The notes beneath the pieces were generated by a model. It was not told where the DNA came from. It ran no database searches and worked only from the letters and a program-made list of their open reading frames with translations. Positions 17,554 through 26,916 of a DNA stretch of 64,000 nt are shown piece by piece; the stretch's first letter is position 1; each line of letters opens with the position of its first letter. The stretch comes from Halopseudomonas sabulinigri. Lineage in GTDB: Bacteria; Pseudomonadota; Gammaproteobacteria; Pseudomonadales; Pseudomonadaceae. The stretch is taken from contig NZ_LT629763.1 of NCBI RefSeq assembly GCF_900105255.1, forward strand, positions 1,488,001 to 1,552,000, written 5' to 3'. A program made the translations under genes and the position numbers.

Positions 17554-18804
17554 ATGCCTGGACGCCTCTGGTTAGCCCTGCTCCTCACCCTGCCCCTGGC
17601 CGCCCAAAGCGCGCCACTGAGGCTGAATACGGATATTTTCCCGCCCTATCAGGTGCAAGAGGGAGACCGCCTGACCGGTAGCTCCATCAAGGCACTGGCC
17701 TGCATTTTCAGCGCCATGGATAGAGACTACGAGATCAGGGTTCTGCCCTGGCAGCGAGCCGTGCATGATGTCAGCCTCGGCCGCGCGGAAGGCTTCTTTT
17801 CCGCCACCCGCATGAACCGCGCCAGCGACTTTGCCACCCTCTCCGCGCCCTTGGCGCTGGAAAAGTGGTACTGGTTCAGCAACAACCCTGTCCGTCCGCC
17901 GGCATTTGGTACCAACAGCACGTTGCGTATTGGCGGGGTGCGTGGCAGCAATCAGGTCGACTGGCTACTGCAGCATGGCTACGAGGTCGATCCCCTGGTG
18001 ACCAATACCTCGCAATTGCTGCACCTGCTCAAGCGCGGTCGCATCGACGCCTTCCTCGCCGACCAGCAAACCCTGCGTATCGAGCTCACCCAGCAGCCAC
18101 TCGACCTGCGCCCGCGCAATGCCTACTTTCAGCAGTACACCACTCTGGGAGTGTATTTTGCCAATGCGCTGCTCGGCCGTGAGCCCAATTTTCTTGAGCA
18201 GTTCAACCAGCAAGTCTATCAATGCATTCCGGAGATCAGCGTATTGCAGGCCGAGGAACGCGAGCAACTACAGAAGTTGCACCGGACGCTGTTTGCCAAC
18301 TGGCGGCACGAACCCGCGCTGATCGAGGCAATACTCCAGCAGAACCAACAGCACGCCAACATTTCATTGAGCGGCATCCACGAACTGGACCAGCGGTGGC
18401 AGACCGAGCAACGGCAAGTCGAAAGACCCTTGATCAGCAGCGTACTCGGTAACTCGCTATCAGCCTGGCTCGCGCAACAGCAGGCCAGCTACAAGGGGCT
18501 GATCAGTGAAATCATGGTAACCGACCAGCACGGGCTGAACGTGGCGGCCAGTGAGATGACCACCGACTACTGGCAAGGTGACGAGGCCAAATTCGCCGAT
18601 GCCTTTTTTGCCAGCCAGGACAGTCCCTTCATGGGGCCATTGAGTTACGATCAATCCACCCAGCGCTATCAGGTGCACATCAGTACCGCCATACACCGCC
18701 CCGGTGGTGATGAGGTGATCGGCGTCATGGTAATCGGCATCGATATTGAACGCGCGCTGAAGATGGAAAACAGCCTGTTTGACGGAGAAAGCACACCGCA
18801 ATGA
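17554..18804 (+). CDS. Periplasmic solute-binding (SBP_bac_3-like) protein with C-terminal Cache/PDC-like domain
   Basis: 416 residues. A signal peptide (cleavage after about residue 19, AAQSAP) is followed by a family-3-like solute-binding domain up to about residue 235: LRLNTDIFPPYQV, RVLPWQRAV, EGFFSATRM, GGVRGSNQVDWLL and IDAFLADQQT. A linker leads to a second domain (about 300-410) with ISEIMVTDQHGLNVAASE and VIGVMVIGIDIERALK, resembling the PDC/Cache sensor fold usually attached to membrane receptors. There is no membrane helix after it, so the whole protein seems to be periplasmic. Its stop overlaps the start of a lipoprotein gene (ATGA). Function and ligand are unknown. Confidence 0.8.
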   Translation: MPGRLWLALLLTLPLAAQSAPLRLNTDIFPPYQVQEGDRLTGSSIKALACIFSAMDRDYEIRVLPWQRAVHDVSLGRAEGFFSATRMNRASDFATLSAPLALEKWYWFSNNPVRPPAFGTNSTLRIGGVRGSNQVDWLLQHGYEVDPLVTNTSQLLHLLKRGRIDAFLADQQTLRIELTQQPLDLRPRNAYFQQYTTLGVYFANALLGREPNFLEQFNQQVYQCIPEISVLQAEEREQLQKLHRTLFANWRHEPALIEAILQQNQQHANISLSGIHELDQRWQTEQRQVERPLISSVLGNSLSAWLAQQQASYKGLISEIMVTDQHGLNVAASEMTTDYWQGDEAKFADAFFASQDSPFMGPLSYDQSTQRYQVHISTAIHRPGGDEVIGVMVIGIDIERALKMENSLFDGESTPQ

Positions 18805-19247
18805 GTAATCACCCACTGCCCATCAAAATCATTCCCTGCGCGCTGCTGATCGCCTGCAGCGCCTGTTCACCGGTACCAGAGAAACCCATCGACAAGGGCA
18901 TGGCGCGCATCAACCTGGATGCTGACGTGGGCAATGAGGTCAGAGCGTATCACCTCGATGGGGAGCTCACCAAGAGCATCCGCTTTGGTGATATCAACCC
19001 CGGCGCCCACCAACTGCAGGTGCGTTATCACTTTGAAGTGCCCGGCGGCTCGGCCAGCGGCGGCTTGCTCGACGGCAATTTTCGCACCTGCATAATGGAA
19101 GTCAGCTACGCGAACTTCGAGCCCGGCATGCAGTACCTGTTGAAAACCGAGCGGCGCGGCTGGAAACCGGCCGGCTGGTTATACGATCAGCAAACGCAGG
19201 AGAAAATTGCCGACGCCGAGGAGGTGCGCTGCGGCCCCGGCATCTAA
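18801..19247 (+). CDS. Putative lipoprotein of unknown function
   Basis: 148 residues with a lipoprotein-type signal (hydrophobic stretch, then LIAC or CSAC lipobox near residues 17-22). The mature part, with VRAYHLDGELTKSIRF and GAHQLQVRYHFEVPGG, looks like a beta-rich domain; two further Cys lie in FRTCIMEVSY and VRCGPG. No known family was recognised with confidence. It overlaps the preceding Cache-like protein gene by 4 bases, suggesting a joint periplasmic function. Confidence 0.75.
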   Translation: MSNHPLPIKIIPCALLIACSACSPVPEKPIDKGMARINLDADVGNEVRAYHLDGELTKSIRFGDINPGAHQLQVRYHFEVPGGSASGGLLDGNFRTCIMEVSYANFEPGMQYLLKTERRGWKPAGWLYDQQTQEKIADAEEVRCGPGI

Positions 19248-20047
19248 CGCGGCGCTACCCAGCCCGCCGCGCGCCACGCCGCCAGCCAAGCCAACCGATC
19301 CGTCTCTCCTTTTGCCGCGCGATACTCCGCCGCGAGCCACCCACGGTAATCGGCACTGTCGAGCGCCTGGAACGCCGCGCGAAAATCCAGCTCGCCGCTA
19401 CCGGGTGCGCCGCGCCCGGGCACATCCGCAAACTGCACATGACCAATCTGCCCGGCCAGCTGCCGAACGCTCAGGGCAACCGGCTCGCCCATCCGCGCCA
19501 TGTGGTAAAAATCCAGCTGCGCGGACAAATTGGGATGGGCTACCCGCGCCAGCATGGCCGCCAATTCGGCCGAGCTGGCCAGCAAAAAACCTGGCATATC
19601 CAGGCGATTGATCGCCTCACACACCACAGCCACGCCCAACGGCGCGAAGGCCTCCGCCGTCAACCGCAGGTTGTGCTCCAGGGTGTCGAGCGCCTGTGCC
19701 TCGCTCACGCCGCGGGCCAACTTACCCGGCAGCACGTTAACCTTCTGCGGCTGCAACACATCGGCATAATCCAGCGCCTGTTGCAGCGCCTGCGCAAACG
19801 CCGTCTCGCGGCCGGGCACGGCTGCCAGCCCAGGGCCGCCGTCCATCAAATCACCGGCTGGCAGGTTGAACAGCACCAGCGGCATGCCCTGCCGTTGCAA
19901 TTCAGCCTGTAGATCCGACGCCGGCAGCCCGTACGGAAACTGTACTTCCACGCCATCAAAGCCGGCCTGCGTTGCCGCGGCGATACGCTCAAGCAAAGGC
20001 TGTTCGGTAAACAGCATCGACAGGTTGGCGGCGAGTTTCCATTGCAT
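19244..20047 (-). CDS. Hydroxypyruvate isomerase-like TIM-barrel protein
   Basis: 267 residues resembling Hyi/OtnI: MQWKLAANLSMLFTE at the start, GFDGVEVQFPY, VVCEAINR with the metal-ligand Glu, SAQLDFYHMARMGEP, and IGHVQFADVPGRGAPGSGE followed by WLAAEYR. Hyi interconverts hydroxypyruvate and tartronate semialdehyde, while OtnI isomerises four-carbon sugar acids. The ATG at 20047 gives the family N-terminus and has GGAG upstream. It is convergent with, and overlaps by 4 bases, the preceding lipoprotein gene. No glyoxylate-pathway genes are adjacent, so the substrate is uncertain. Confidence 0.85.
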   Translation of the reverse strand: MQWKLAANLSMLFTEQPLLERIAAATQAGFDGVEVQFPYGLPASDLQAELQRQGMPLVLFNLPAGDLMDGGPGLAAVPGRETAFAQALQQALDYADVLQPQKVNVLPGKLARGVSEAQALDTLEHNLRLTAEAFAPLGVAVVCEAINRLDMPGFLLASSAELAAMLARVAHPNLSAQLDFYHMARMGEPVALSVRQLAGQIGHVQFADVPGRGAPGSGELDFRAAFQALDSADYRGWLAAEYRAAKGETDRLAWLAAWRAAGWVAPR

Positions 20048-20214
20048 GGCAGAGGCTCCGATAGGACGAGGCAATCAGTGTAATTCACTGCGCCCAAAGC
20101 CTGAATGGCCAAGGGGCTTCGCCTGCGTGGGCTTTTTCTTTAAACTTGGCGCCACGCCCTGCTCTGCCACGACAGCCGAGCCGGAGTCTTCCGCTATTGA
20201 ACCGGAGCAATAAC

Positions 20215-21084
20215 ATGTCGATGATCAAACGCCCCCTGGCTGCGCTGGCAGGTCTGTGTCTGTCTGCCGTTACCCTGCTGTCTACCCCTGCGCTGGCAGA
20301 GACCACCACGCTGCGCGTTTCGGCCATCCCCGACGAGGCGCCCACCGAGCTGATGCGCAAGTTTGAGCCACTGGGCAAGTATCTGGTGGCCGAACTGGGC
20401 ATGCCGGTCACCTTCCAGCCGGTATCGGATTACGCCGGCGTGGTTGAAGCACTGGGCGCCAAACGGCTTGACCTGGCCTGGCTGGGCGGCTTTACCTTTG
20501 TTCAGGCCAAACTGCGCACCGGTGATGCCATTCCGCTGGTACAACGCGAACAGGACGAGGTGTTTACCAGCACCTTTATTACCGCCGATCCCGACGTAAA
20601 AACCCACGCTGACCTCAAAGGCAAGAGCTTCGCCTTTGGCTCGGTGTCGTCCACCTCTGGTCACCTGATGCCGCGTTATTTCCTGCAGCAGGACGGCATT
20701 GATCCTGACGCCTTCTTCAGCCGCGTCGGCTTCTCCGGTGCGCACGACGCCACCGTAGCCTGGGTCGAGTCCGGCAAGGTCGACGCCGGCGTGCTGAACT
20801 CCTCGGTCTGGGAAAAACTGCTAGAGCAGGACAAGGTGAATACTGACAAGGTGCGCGTTTACGCCGTCACTCCCACCTACTATGACTACAACTGGACGGT
20901 ACGTGGCGACCTCGACCCGGCACTGATCGAAAAGATCAAGGCGGCCTTCCTGGCGCTCGACCCGGCCAACCCGGAACACAAGACGATCCTCGATCTGCAA
21001 CGCGCCTCACGCTTTGTGCCCACCAAAGCAGAAAACTACCAGGGCATCGAAGAGGCTGCGCGCGCTGCCGGCTTGCTTGAGTGA
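20215..21084 (+). CDS. PhnD-like periplasmic binding protein of an ABC transporter (phosphonate/selenate-type)
   Basis: 289 residues with a signal peptide ending near residue 27 (TPALAET) and a PhnD-type binding domain: LRVSAIPDEAPTELMRKFEPL, DYAGVVEALGAKRLDLAWLGGFTF and SFAFGSVSSTSGHLMPRYF. The SSTSGH loop is where related proteins hold an oxyanion. From memory, very similar proteins are labelled putative selenate-binding in databases, while the wider family binds phosphonate or phosphite; the ligand is therefore open. It opens a four-gene operon whose members all overlap. Confidence 0.88.
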   Translation: MSMIKRPLAALAGLCLSAVTLLSTPALAETTTLRVSAIPDEAPTELMRKFEPLGKYLVAELGMPVTFQPVSDYAGVVEALGAKRLDLAWLGGFTFVQAKLRTGDAIPLVQREQDEVFTSTFITADPDVKTHADLKGKSFAFGSVSSTSGHLMPRYFLQQDGIDPDAFFSRVGFSGAHDATVAWVESGKVDAGVLNSSVWEKLLEQDKVNTDKVRVYAVTPTYYDYNWTVRGDLDPALIEKIKAAFLALDPANPEHKTILDLQRASRFVPTKAENYQGIEEAARAAGLLE

Positions 21085-21887
21085 GCATCAGCCTGAACGG
21101 GGTGGGTTACACCCACCCCAATGGCACGCAGGCCTTGCGCAGCATCAATCTACGCATAGACGCAGACGAACAGGTCGCCATCATCGGCTCTTCCGGTGCC
21201 GGAAAAACCACCCTGCTAAAGCTGCTGGCCACCAGCCTGATGGCCTCCAGCGGCGAGTTGGAGCTGCTGCAACAGCACCCCAGGCGCCTGCGCTCTCGCG
21301 CATTGCGACAGCTGCGTAGCCGCATCGGCCTGATTCATCAAAGCCCGCCCCTGCCGCCGCGCCAGCGCGTGGTGACCGCTGTACTGGCAGGCCGGCTTGG
21401 CCAATGGTCACTGGCCCGAGCCTGTCTTTCGCTGTGTTATCCGAGCGACATTAGCGGTGCACGAGCAGAGCTGTCCCGGCTTGATGTGAGCGACAAGCTG
21501 TTTGCCCGCTGCGATCAGCTCTCCGGTGGCCAGCAACAACGCGTTGGCATCGCTCGTGTGCTGTATCAGCAGCCTGACCTGATGCTGGCGGACGAACCGG
21601 TTTCGGCGATGGACCCGGTACTGGCAGAACACACCCTAAGCATTCTCGGCAGTATCGCCCGCGAGCGAGGCGTGCCGCTGATTGCCAGCCTGCATGCAGT
21701 CGAACTGGCGCTGCGTCACTTCCCCCGCATAATCGGTTTGCGCGCCGGCGAGATTCTGTTCGACAAGGCTGCCGAGACGGTAAGCCAGCAGGATCTGGAT
21801 GCGCTCTACGTCAACACTGGTCTGAGCGACCCACAGCAGCAAGCCAGTGCAGTTGTGCTACCGCCACTGCGCAACCCATGCCTGTAG
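21081..21887 (+). CDS. PhnC-like ABC transporter ATP-binding protein
   Basis: 268 residues with Walker A GSSGAGKTT near residue 37, signature LSGGQQQRVGIARVL and Walker B LMLADEP, in the order of an importer ATPase. The GTG start overlaps the binding-protein stop (GTGA). It powers the adjacent two-permease transporter. About 25 residues after the core are variable. The substrate is set by the binding protein. Confidence 0.92.
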   Translation: MSISLNGVGYTHPNGTQALRSINLRIDADEQVAIIGSSGAGKTTLLKLLATSLMASSGELELLQQHPRRLRSRALRQLRSRIGLIHQSPPLPPRQRVVTAVLAGRLGQWSLARACLSLCYPSDISGARAELSRLDVSDKLFARCDQLSGGQQQRVGIARVLYQQPDLMLADEPVSAMDPVLAEHTLSILGSIARERGVPLIASLHAVELALRHFPRIIGLRAGEILFDKAAETVSQQDLDALYVNTGLSDPQQQASAVVLPPLRNPCL

Positions 21888-22714
21888 CCGCGCCCCGCCA
21901 GCACTGGCAGGACCCGGCAGCCAGACCCAGGTTGCTAATAACCCTGGCCGCACTGCTCCTGCTATGGCCAGGCCTGCAGATCACCGAGTTCCGACCACAG
22001 ATCCTGTTCGACGCGCAGAACCGTGAGGTCATGGGGCGTTTTCTTTCCGGCTTCTGGCCGCCGGAAGTCGGTAGCGAATTTCTCAGGTTGCTCGGCCGCG
22101 CTACGCTGGAAACCCTGGCCATGGCCACCGCCGGTCTCGTCCTGGCCCTTCTCTTGGCAGTGCCGCTAAGCCTGATTGCCACCCGCGCGCTATCGATCTC
22201 AACCGTGCTCATTGGCACGCCGAGCGGCGTTGGGCGCTGGGTACGCTATCCGGTGCGCGTCGTGCTGGTTGTGCTGCGCAGCATTCCCGAAATTGTCTGG
22301 GCGCTGCTGTTCGTGCGCGCCGTTGGACTCGGCCCGACCGCCGGTGTGTTCGCCATCGCCATCACCTATAGCGGCATGCTCGGCAAGGTGTATGCCGAGA
22401 TCTACGAATCCGTCGACGCCCAACCCACCCGCGCGCTGCTCCAGAGCGGTAGCTCACGGCTAGCGGCTTTTCTGTATGCCGTGCTGCCCAACGCCGCACA
22501 GGAGCTGACCTCCTACACGCTGTATCGCTGGGAATGCGCGGTGCGCGCTTCGGTGATCATGGGCTTTGTCGGCGCCGGCGGCCTGGGTCAGATGATCGAC
22601 CTGTCGATTCGCATGTTTGCCGGCGGTGAAGTCGTCAGCATTTTGCTGACCTTCCTGCTGTTGGTACTGCTGGCCGACCAGGTCAGTCTGCACCTGCGCC
22701 GGAGGCTGGCATGA
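21878..22714 (+). CDS. PhnE-like ABC transporter permease 1
   Basis: 278 residues, about six membrane helices, with the permease EAA-type loop near the C-terminus (LPNAAQELTSYTLYRWECAVRASVIMGFVGAGGLGQ) showing the G-x-G-G-L-G-Q ending typical of PhnE. The ATG overlaps the ATPase gene by 10 bases. Together with the following permease it should form a heterodimeric channel. Confidence 0.92.
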   Translation: MPVAAPRQHWQDPAARPRLLITLAALLLLWPGLQITEFRPQILFDAQNREVMGRFLSGFWPPEVGSEFLRLLGRATLETLAMATAGLVLALLLAVPLSLIATRALSISTVLIGTPSGVGRWVRYPVRVVLVVLRSIPEIVWALLFVRAVGLGPTAGVFAIAITYSGMLGKVYAEIYESVDAQPTRALLQSGSSRLAAFLYAVLPNAAQELTSYTLYRWECAVRASVIMGFVGAGGLGQMIDLSIRMFAGGEVVSILLTFLLLVLLADQVSLHLRRRLA

Positions 22715-23475
22715 GACCTGGCGTCGGCGCGGCATGCTGGCTGGTAGCGATCACTGCGGCCGTAGTGGCGTCCTTTGCCTATCTGCAACTGGATTTCGGC
22801 AGCCTCATCCGGGCTGACAGCCGTGCCCAGATGCTGGACTACGCGGGTTCATTCTTTCCGCCCAACACCTCGCCCGCCTGGCTGGCCAAATTGTGGCAGG
22901 GCGCGGCGGAAACCCTGGCTATTTCCGCCATCGGCACTCTGCTCGCCGCGCTTTTTGGCTCAGCATTGAGCCTTCTGGCCGCAGGTCGGCTAGGCGGCAT
23001 GGCCAAATCAGCCTGCCGTCTGTTGCTCAATGCTCTGCGCTCGGTACCCGAACTGGTCTGGGCGGCGCTCATGGTATTGGCGGCAGGGCTTGGGCCCTTT
23101 GCCGGCACACTGGCAATCGCCCTGCACACCACTGGCGTGCTCGGCCGCCTGTTCGCCGAAGCGCTGGAAAACGCTCCGTCAGAGCCGGCCAACGCCCTGC
23201 GCCAAGCAGGTGCTTCAGCCACCACTGCCTTTCTCTATGGCACCCTGCCCGGCGTCATCCCGCAGTGGCTGGCTTATACCTTGTATCGTTGGGAGAACAA
23301 TATTCGCATGGCGGCGGTGCTGGGCTTTGTGGGTGCTGGCGGTTTGGGTCAGATGCTGCACGTCACGCTGAGTCTGTTTCAGCAGTCCAAGGCGATGAGT
23401 GTCATTTTGGCTATGTTGGCAATGGTGTTGTTGGTGGATGCGTTGAGCGGGTGGTTAAGGGCGAGGTTGGGTTAA
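22711..23475 (+). CDS. PhnE-like ABC transporter permease 2
   Basis: 254 residues, homologous to the preceding permease: ALRSVPELVWAALM, then LPGVIPQWLAYTLYRWENN and GFVGAGGLGQ. The duplicated PhnE arrangement is also seen in some phosphite or phosphonate systems. It overlaps permease 1 by ATGA and is the last gene of the operon; a 670-base non-coding region follows. Confidence 0.92.
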   Translation: MRPGVGAACWLVAITAAVVASFAYLQLDFGSLIRADSRAQMLDYAGSFFPPNTSPAWLAKLWQGAAETLAISAIGTLLAALFGSALSLLAAGRLGGMAKSACRLLLNALRSVPELVWAALMVLAAGLGPFAGTLAIALHTTGVLGRLFAEALENAPSEPANALRQAGASATTAFLYGTLPGVIPQWLAYTLYRWENNIRMAAVLGFVGAGGLGQMLHVTLSLFQQSKAMSVILAMLAMVLLVDALSGWLRARLG

Positions 23476-24148
23476 GCCTGAAGCACAAGCAACCTGCAAC
23501 ACTGCGCAGCGCGCATAGCACTGGACGCGTAGCACTAAGAAGAACTCCCCACGCTGGAGTGCAGCTCCCCTCCATGCAATACCTCAGAGCCACCGATTTA
23601 ATTCATTGCTGCGCTGTTTTGGGGTCTGCCCTTAGCCTTTTCCGGCGAGTTACTTTTCTTTGAATGGCCAAAGAAAAGATAACCAAAAGAACTTCACGCG
23701 ACCAGCCTGGGCCACTAGGCTGGCCTTCGGCTCCTCTGCATTACTCGGCAGAGCGGAACGGGGAGTCAGCGGCTAGCCTGCGCGCGAACTTGGATTTTGA
23801 TTGTGTAGTTTCATTTCTTACATAAGACTCTGCAGCAACACGGGCTAATAATTCCCATCTGAGCGGGCGAGTAGCACAGAGCTACCGGGAAAAAGGCGTG
23901 CGCGGTGTCTGAGCGAAGCGAGTTTGCGCGCGTCCCCGGTAGATCGAGCAACGCAGCGAACCCGAAGGGCCGCGCAGCTGGGTGCCCTGGGGGATTGTTA
24001 AGGGGGCATGGGCAAGCATGCCCCCTTGACTCGCCTGGAGGCGAAAAGGGTATCAAGCCAATCGCCGGCTTCTGAGTGAGCGCAGTCAGCAAGACCGCCA
24101 GCCAAACGAAGCTATCTCCCAGCGTTGATTTCAGGTGAAGAAAGCGCG
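23476..24148. repeat. Non-coding region with hairpins, probably a dispersed intergenic repeat element
   Basis: No coding sequence is supported. The stretch has several inverted repeats: a 10-base stem CTTTTCTTTG/CAAAGAAAAG at 23653-23678, embedded in a TTACTTTTCTTTG-type motif that I recall as a recurring extragenic element in Pseudomonas and relatives, and an 11-base perfect stem at 24000-24027. The segment from about 23900 to 23990 has a sequence style (GAGCGAAGCGAG, CGAACCCGAAGGG) also familiar from dispersed repeats. Copy number in the genome cannot be checked here. It separates the PhnCDE-like operon from DUF2288. Confidence 0.45.
24000..24027. repeat. Perfect 11-base inverted repeat
   Basis: AAGGGGGCATG at 24000-24010 pairs with CATGCCCCCTT at 24017-24027 around a six-base loop. 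It is very stable but has no adjacent T-run, and it is more than 500 bases from the permease stop, so it may belong to the dispersed repeat rather than act as that operon's terminator. Confidence 0.6.
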
Positions 24149-24454
24149 TCAGCTTCCAACCCGCTCCTGCACCAACACCCAAGGCCTGATCACCACGGCC
24201 CACAAGTTGTCGGGCTCGCGCTCAGCCCAGTCGCCAGCCTGCGCGTCCGTCGCCACCTGCAACTGCCTGGCGTCCATCCAGGCTTTGATCTGCTCACTGT
24301 CGTCTTCCATCATCGCCGCGGCCGCTTGCACCAGATCCAACTCAGGCGCCACCACTAGCAAATCGCCACGGGCAAAATGCGGCTCCAGGGTTTTCCATTC
24401 AATGTTGCCGGTGGCGCCAAGGATCGCCGCATAGGCTTCATCAGACAGGGTCAT
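24149..24454 (-). CDS. DUF2288 family protein
   Basis: 101 residues. The pattern IEWKTLEPHFARGDLLVVAPELDLVQAA, then IKAWMDARQL, and a C-terminal LWAVVIRPWVLVQE fits DUF2288 proteins of gammaproteobacteria and cyanobacteria. No signal peptide or membrane helix is visible, so it is probably a small cytosolic protein. A GGAC sequence lies upstream of the ATG. Function is unknown. Confidence 0.85.
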   Translation of the reverse strand: MTLSDEAYAAILGATGNIEWKTLEPHFARGDLLVVAPELDLVQAAAAMMEDDSEQIKAWMDARQLQVATDAQAGDWAEREPDNLWAVVIRPWVLVQERVGS

Positions 24455-24753
24455 TGCTCAGGTCCTTTCTTCATATACAAAGGTGTTGCATGGTAGCCAG
24501 CTGCGGCCGACATGCAAGAAATCGTCGGCAATGTCGCCAAAAACGGCCTATTCTTTCCGTGGGTATGTCGCCATACAGACACAATATTGCAGTTAACGGA
24601 CATTGGCTGACAAATCGACAGCCGTCGATTCCCTGTACCGATGGCGGTTGCTAAACTGCGCCGGTACAGTTCCGATCAGGCTGTGTATCCATAAAAAATA
24701 AGCAGGAACAAGCCAAGGCTACTTCGGCATAACAACACAAGTGAGCAGATGAT
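24455..24753. promoter_or_regulatory. Promoter region of braC (and DUF2288)
   Basis: This roughly 300-base AT-richer region lies between divergent DUF2288 and braC, so both promoters must be here. No unambiguous sigma-70 hexamer pair or operator palindrome could be assigned. Confidence 0.4.
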
Positions 24754-25881
24754 ATGAAAATGGCACACAAAAAAGCACTTTCCCAGATTATCGCCGCCGC
24801 TGCGCTGGTTGGCGTCAGCGGTTATTCGCTGGCGGCAGACACCATTAAGATCGCGCTAGCCGGCCCGGTCACCGGCCCGGTAGCCCAGTACGGTGATATG
24901 CAGTTCATTGGTGCCAAGATGGCCATCGAGCAGATCAACAAGGCTGGCGGCGTCAACGGCAGCCAACTTGAGGGTGTGGTATTCGATGACGCCTGCGACC
25001 CCAAGCAGGCGGTAGCAGTCGCCAACCGCATCGTCAATGACGGCATCAGCTATGTGGTCGGCCACCTCTGCTCCAGCTCTACCCAGCCGGCTTCCGACAT
25101 TTATGAAGATGAAGGCATCCTGATGGTGACCGCGGCGTCCACCAGCCCGGAAATCACCGAGCGCGGTTACCAGCTGGTATTCCGCACCATCGGTCTGGAC
25201 AGCCTGCAGGGGCCAACCGCCGGCAAGTACATCGCCGAGCAGATCAAGCCGAAGAAAGTCGCGGTCATCCATGACAAACAGCAGTACGGCGAAGGTATTG
25301 CCACCGCCGTGCGCGATGTGCTGACCGAAGCCGGTATTGAAGTCCCCCTGTTCGAAGGTATCACCGCCGGTGACAAGGACTTCTCCGCACTGATCGCCAA
25401 GCTGCGCCAGGCCGGTGTCGACTTCGTCTACTACGGCGGCTACCACCCCGAGCTGGGCCTGATCCTGCGTCAAGCCTCCGAACAGGGTTTGGACGTACGC
25501 TTCATGGGTCCTGAGGGCGTGGGCAATACCGATATTTCCGCGATCTCCGGCGAAGCCTCTGAAGGCCTGCTGGTTACCCTGCCGAAAGCCTTCGACGAAG
25601 ATCCCAAGAACGCTGACCTGGTAGAGGCCTTCAAAGCCAAGAACGAAGACCCCTCCGGCCCGTTCGTGTTTCCGGCCTACGCCGCCGTTCAGGTTATTGC
25701 CGATGGTATCAAGCTGGCTAAAAGCACCGACACCGAGGCCGTTGCTGCCGCACTGCGCGCCAACAGCTTCGACACCCCCACCGGCACCCTGGCTTTTGAT
25801 GAAAAAGGCGACCTGAAAGACTTCAACTTTGTTGTCTACGAATGGCACGCTGACGCCAGCAAGACCGCACTGACCGAGTAA
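24754..25881 (+). CDS. braC: Branched-chain amino acid ABC transporter binding protein, BraC
   Basis: 375 residues with a signal peptide (cleavage near SLAADT, about residue 28) and a type I periplasmic binding domain. DTIKIALAGPVTGPVAQYGD, NKAGGVNGSQLEG, DDACDPKQAVAVANR and GHLCSSSTQP are close to P. aeruginosa BraC, including the disulfide Cys pair. It delivers leucine, isoleucine, valine and probably alanine or threonine to BraDEFG. It is followed by an intrinsic terminator, which should make it more abundant than the membrane subunits. Confidence 0.95.
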   Translation: MKMAHKKALSQIIAAAALVGVSGYSLAADTIKIALAGPVTGPVAQYGDMQFIGAKMAIEQINKAGGVNGSQLEGVVFDDACDPKQAVAVANRIVNDGISYVVGHLCSSSTQPASDIYEDEGILMVTAASTSPEITERGYQLVFRTIGLDSLQGPTAGKYIAEQIKPKKVAVIHDKQQYGEGIATAVRDVLTEAGIEVPLFEGITAGDKDFSALIAKLRQAGVDFVYYGGYHPELGLILRQASEQGLDVRFMGPEGVGNTDISAISGEASEGLLVTLPKAFDEDPKNADLVEAFKAKNEDPSGPFVFPAYAAVQVIADGIKLAKSTDTEAVAAALRANSFDTPTGTLAFDEKGDLKDFNFVVYEWHADASKTALTE

Positions 25882-25892
25882 GTGAACTGACT

Positions 25893-25931
25893 CCGGGCCT
25901 GTCCAACGCTGTTGGCAGGCCCGGTTTTTTT
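25893..25931 (+). terminator. Intrinsic terminator after braC, inside the bra operon
   Basis: CCGGGCCTG-T-CCAAC pairs with GTTGGCAGGCCCGG with a single bulged base, followed by seven Ts. It starts 11 bases after the braC stop. Because braD begins about 60 bases later with no strong promoter visible, partial read-through would set the ratio of binding protein to permease. Confidence 0.88.
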
Positions 25932-25989
25932 GTTGATGCCCGTCTTTGCGGACCAGCATTGCTCCCCTTGTAATTTCGGTGTCATGGCT

Positions 25990-26912
<923 letters not shown>

Positions 26913-26916
<4 letters not shown>

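Noticed and set aside
23811-24203. A 130-residue minus-strand frame in the non-coding region
   Set aside because: It lacks a recognisable domain and runs through inverted repeats and into DUF2288; it is probably repeat-derived.
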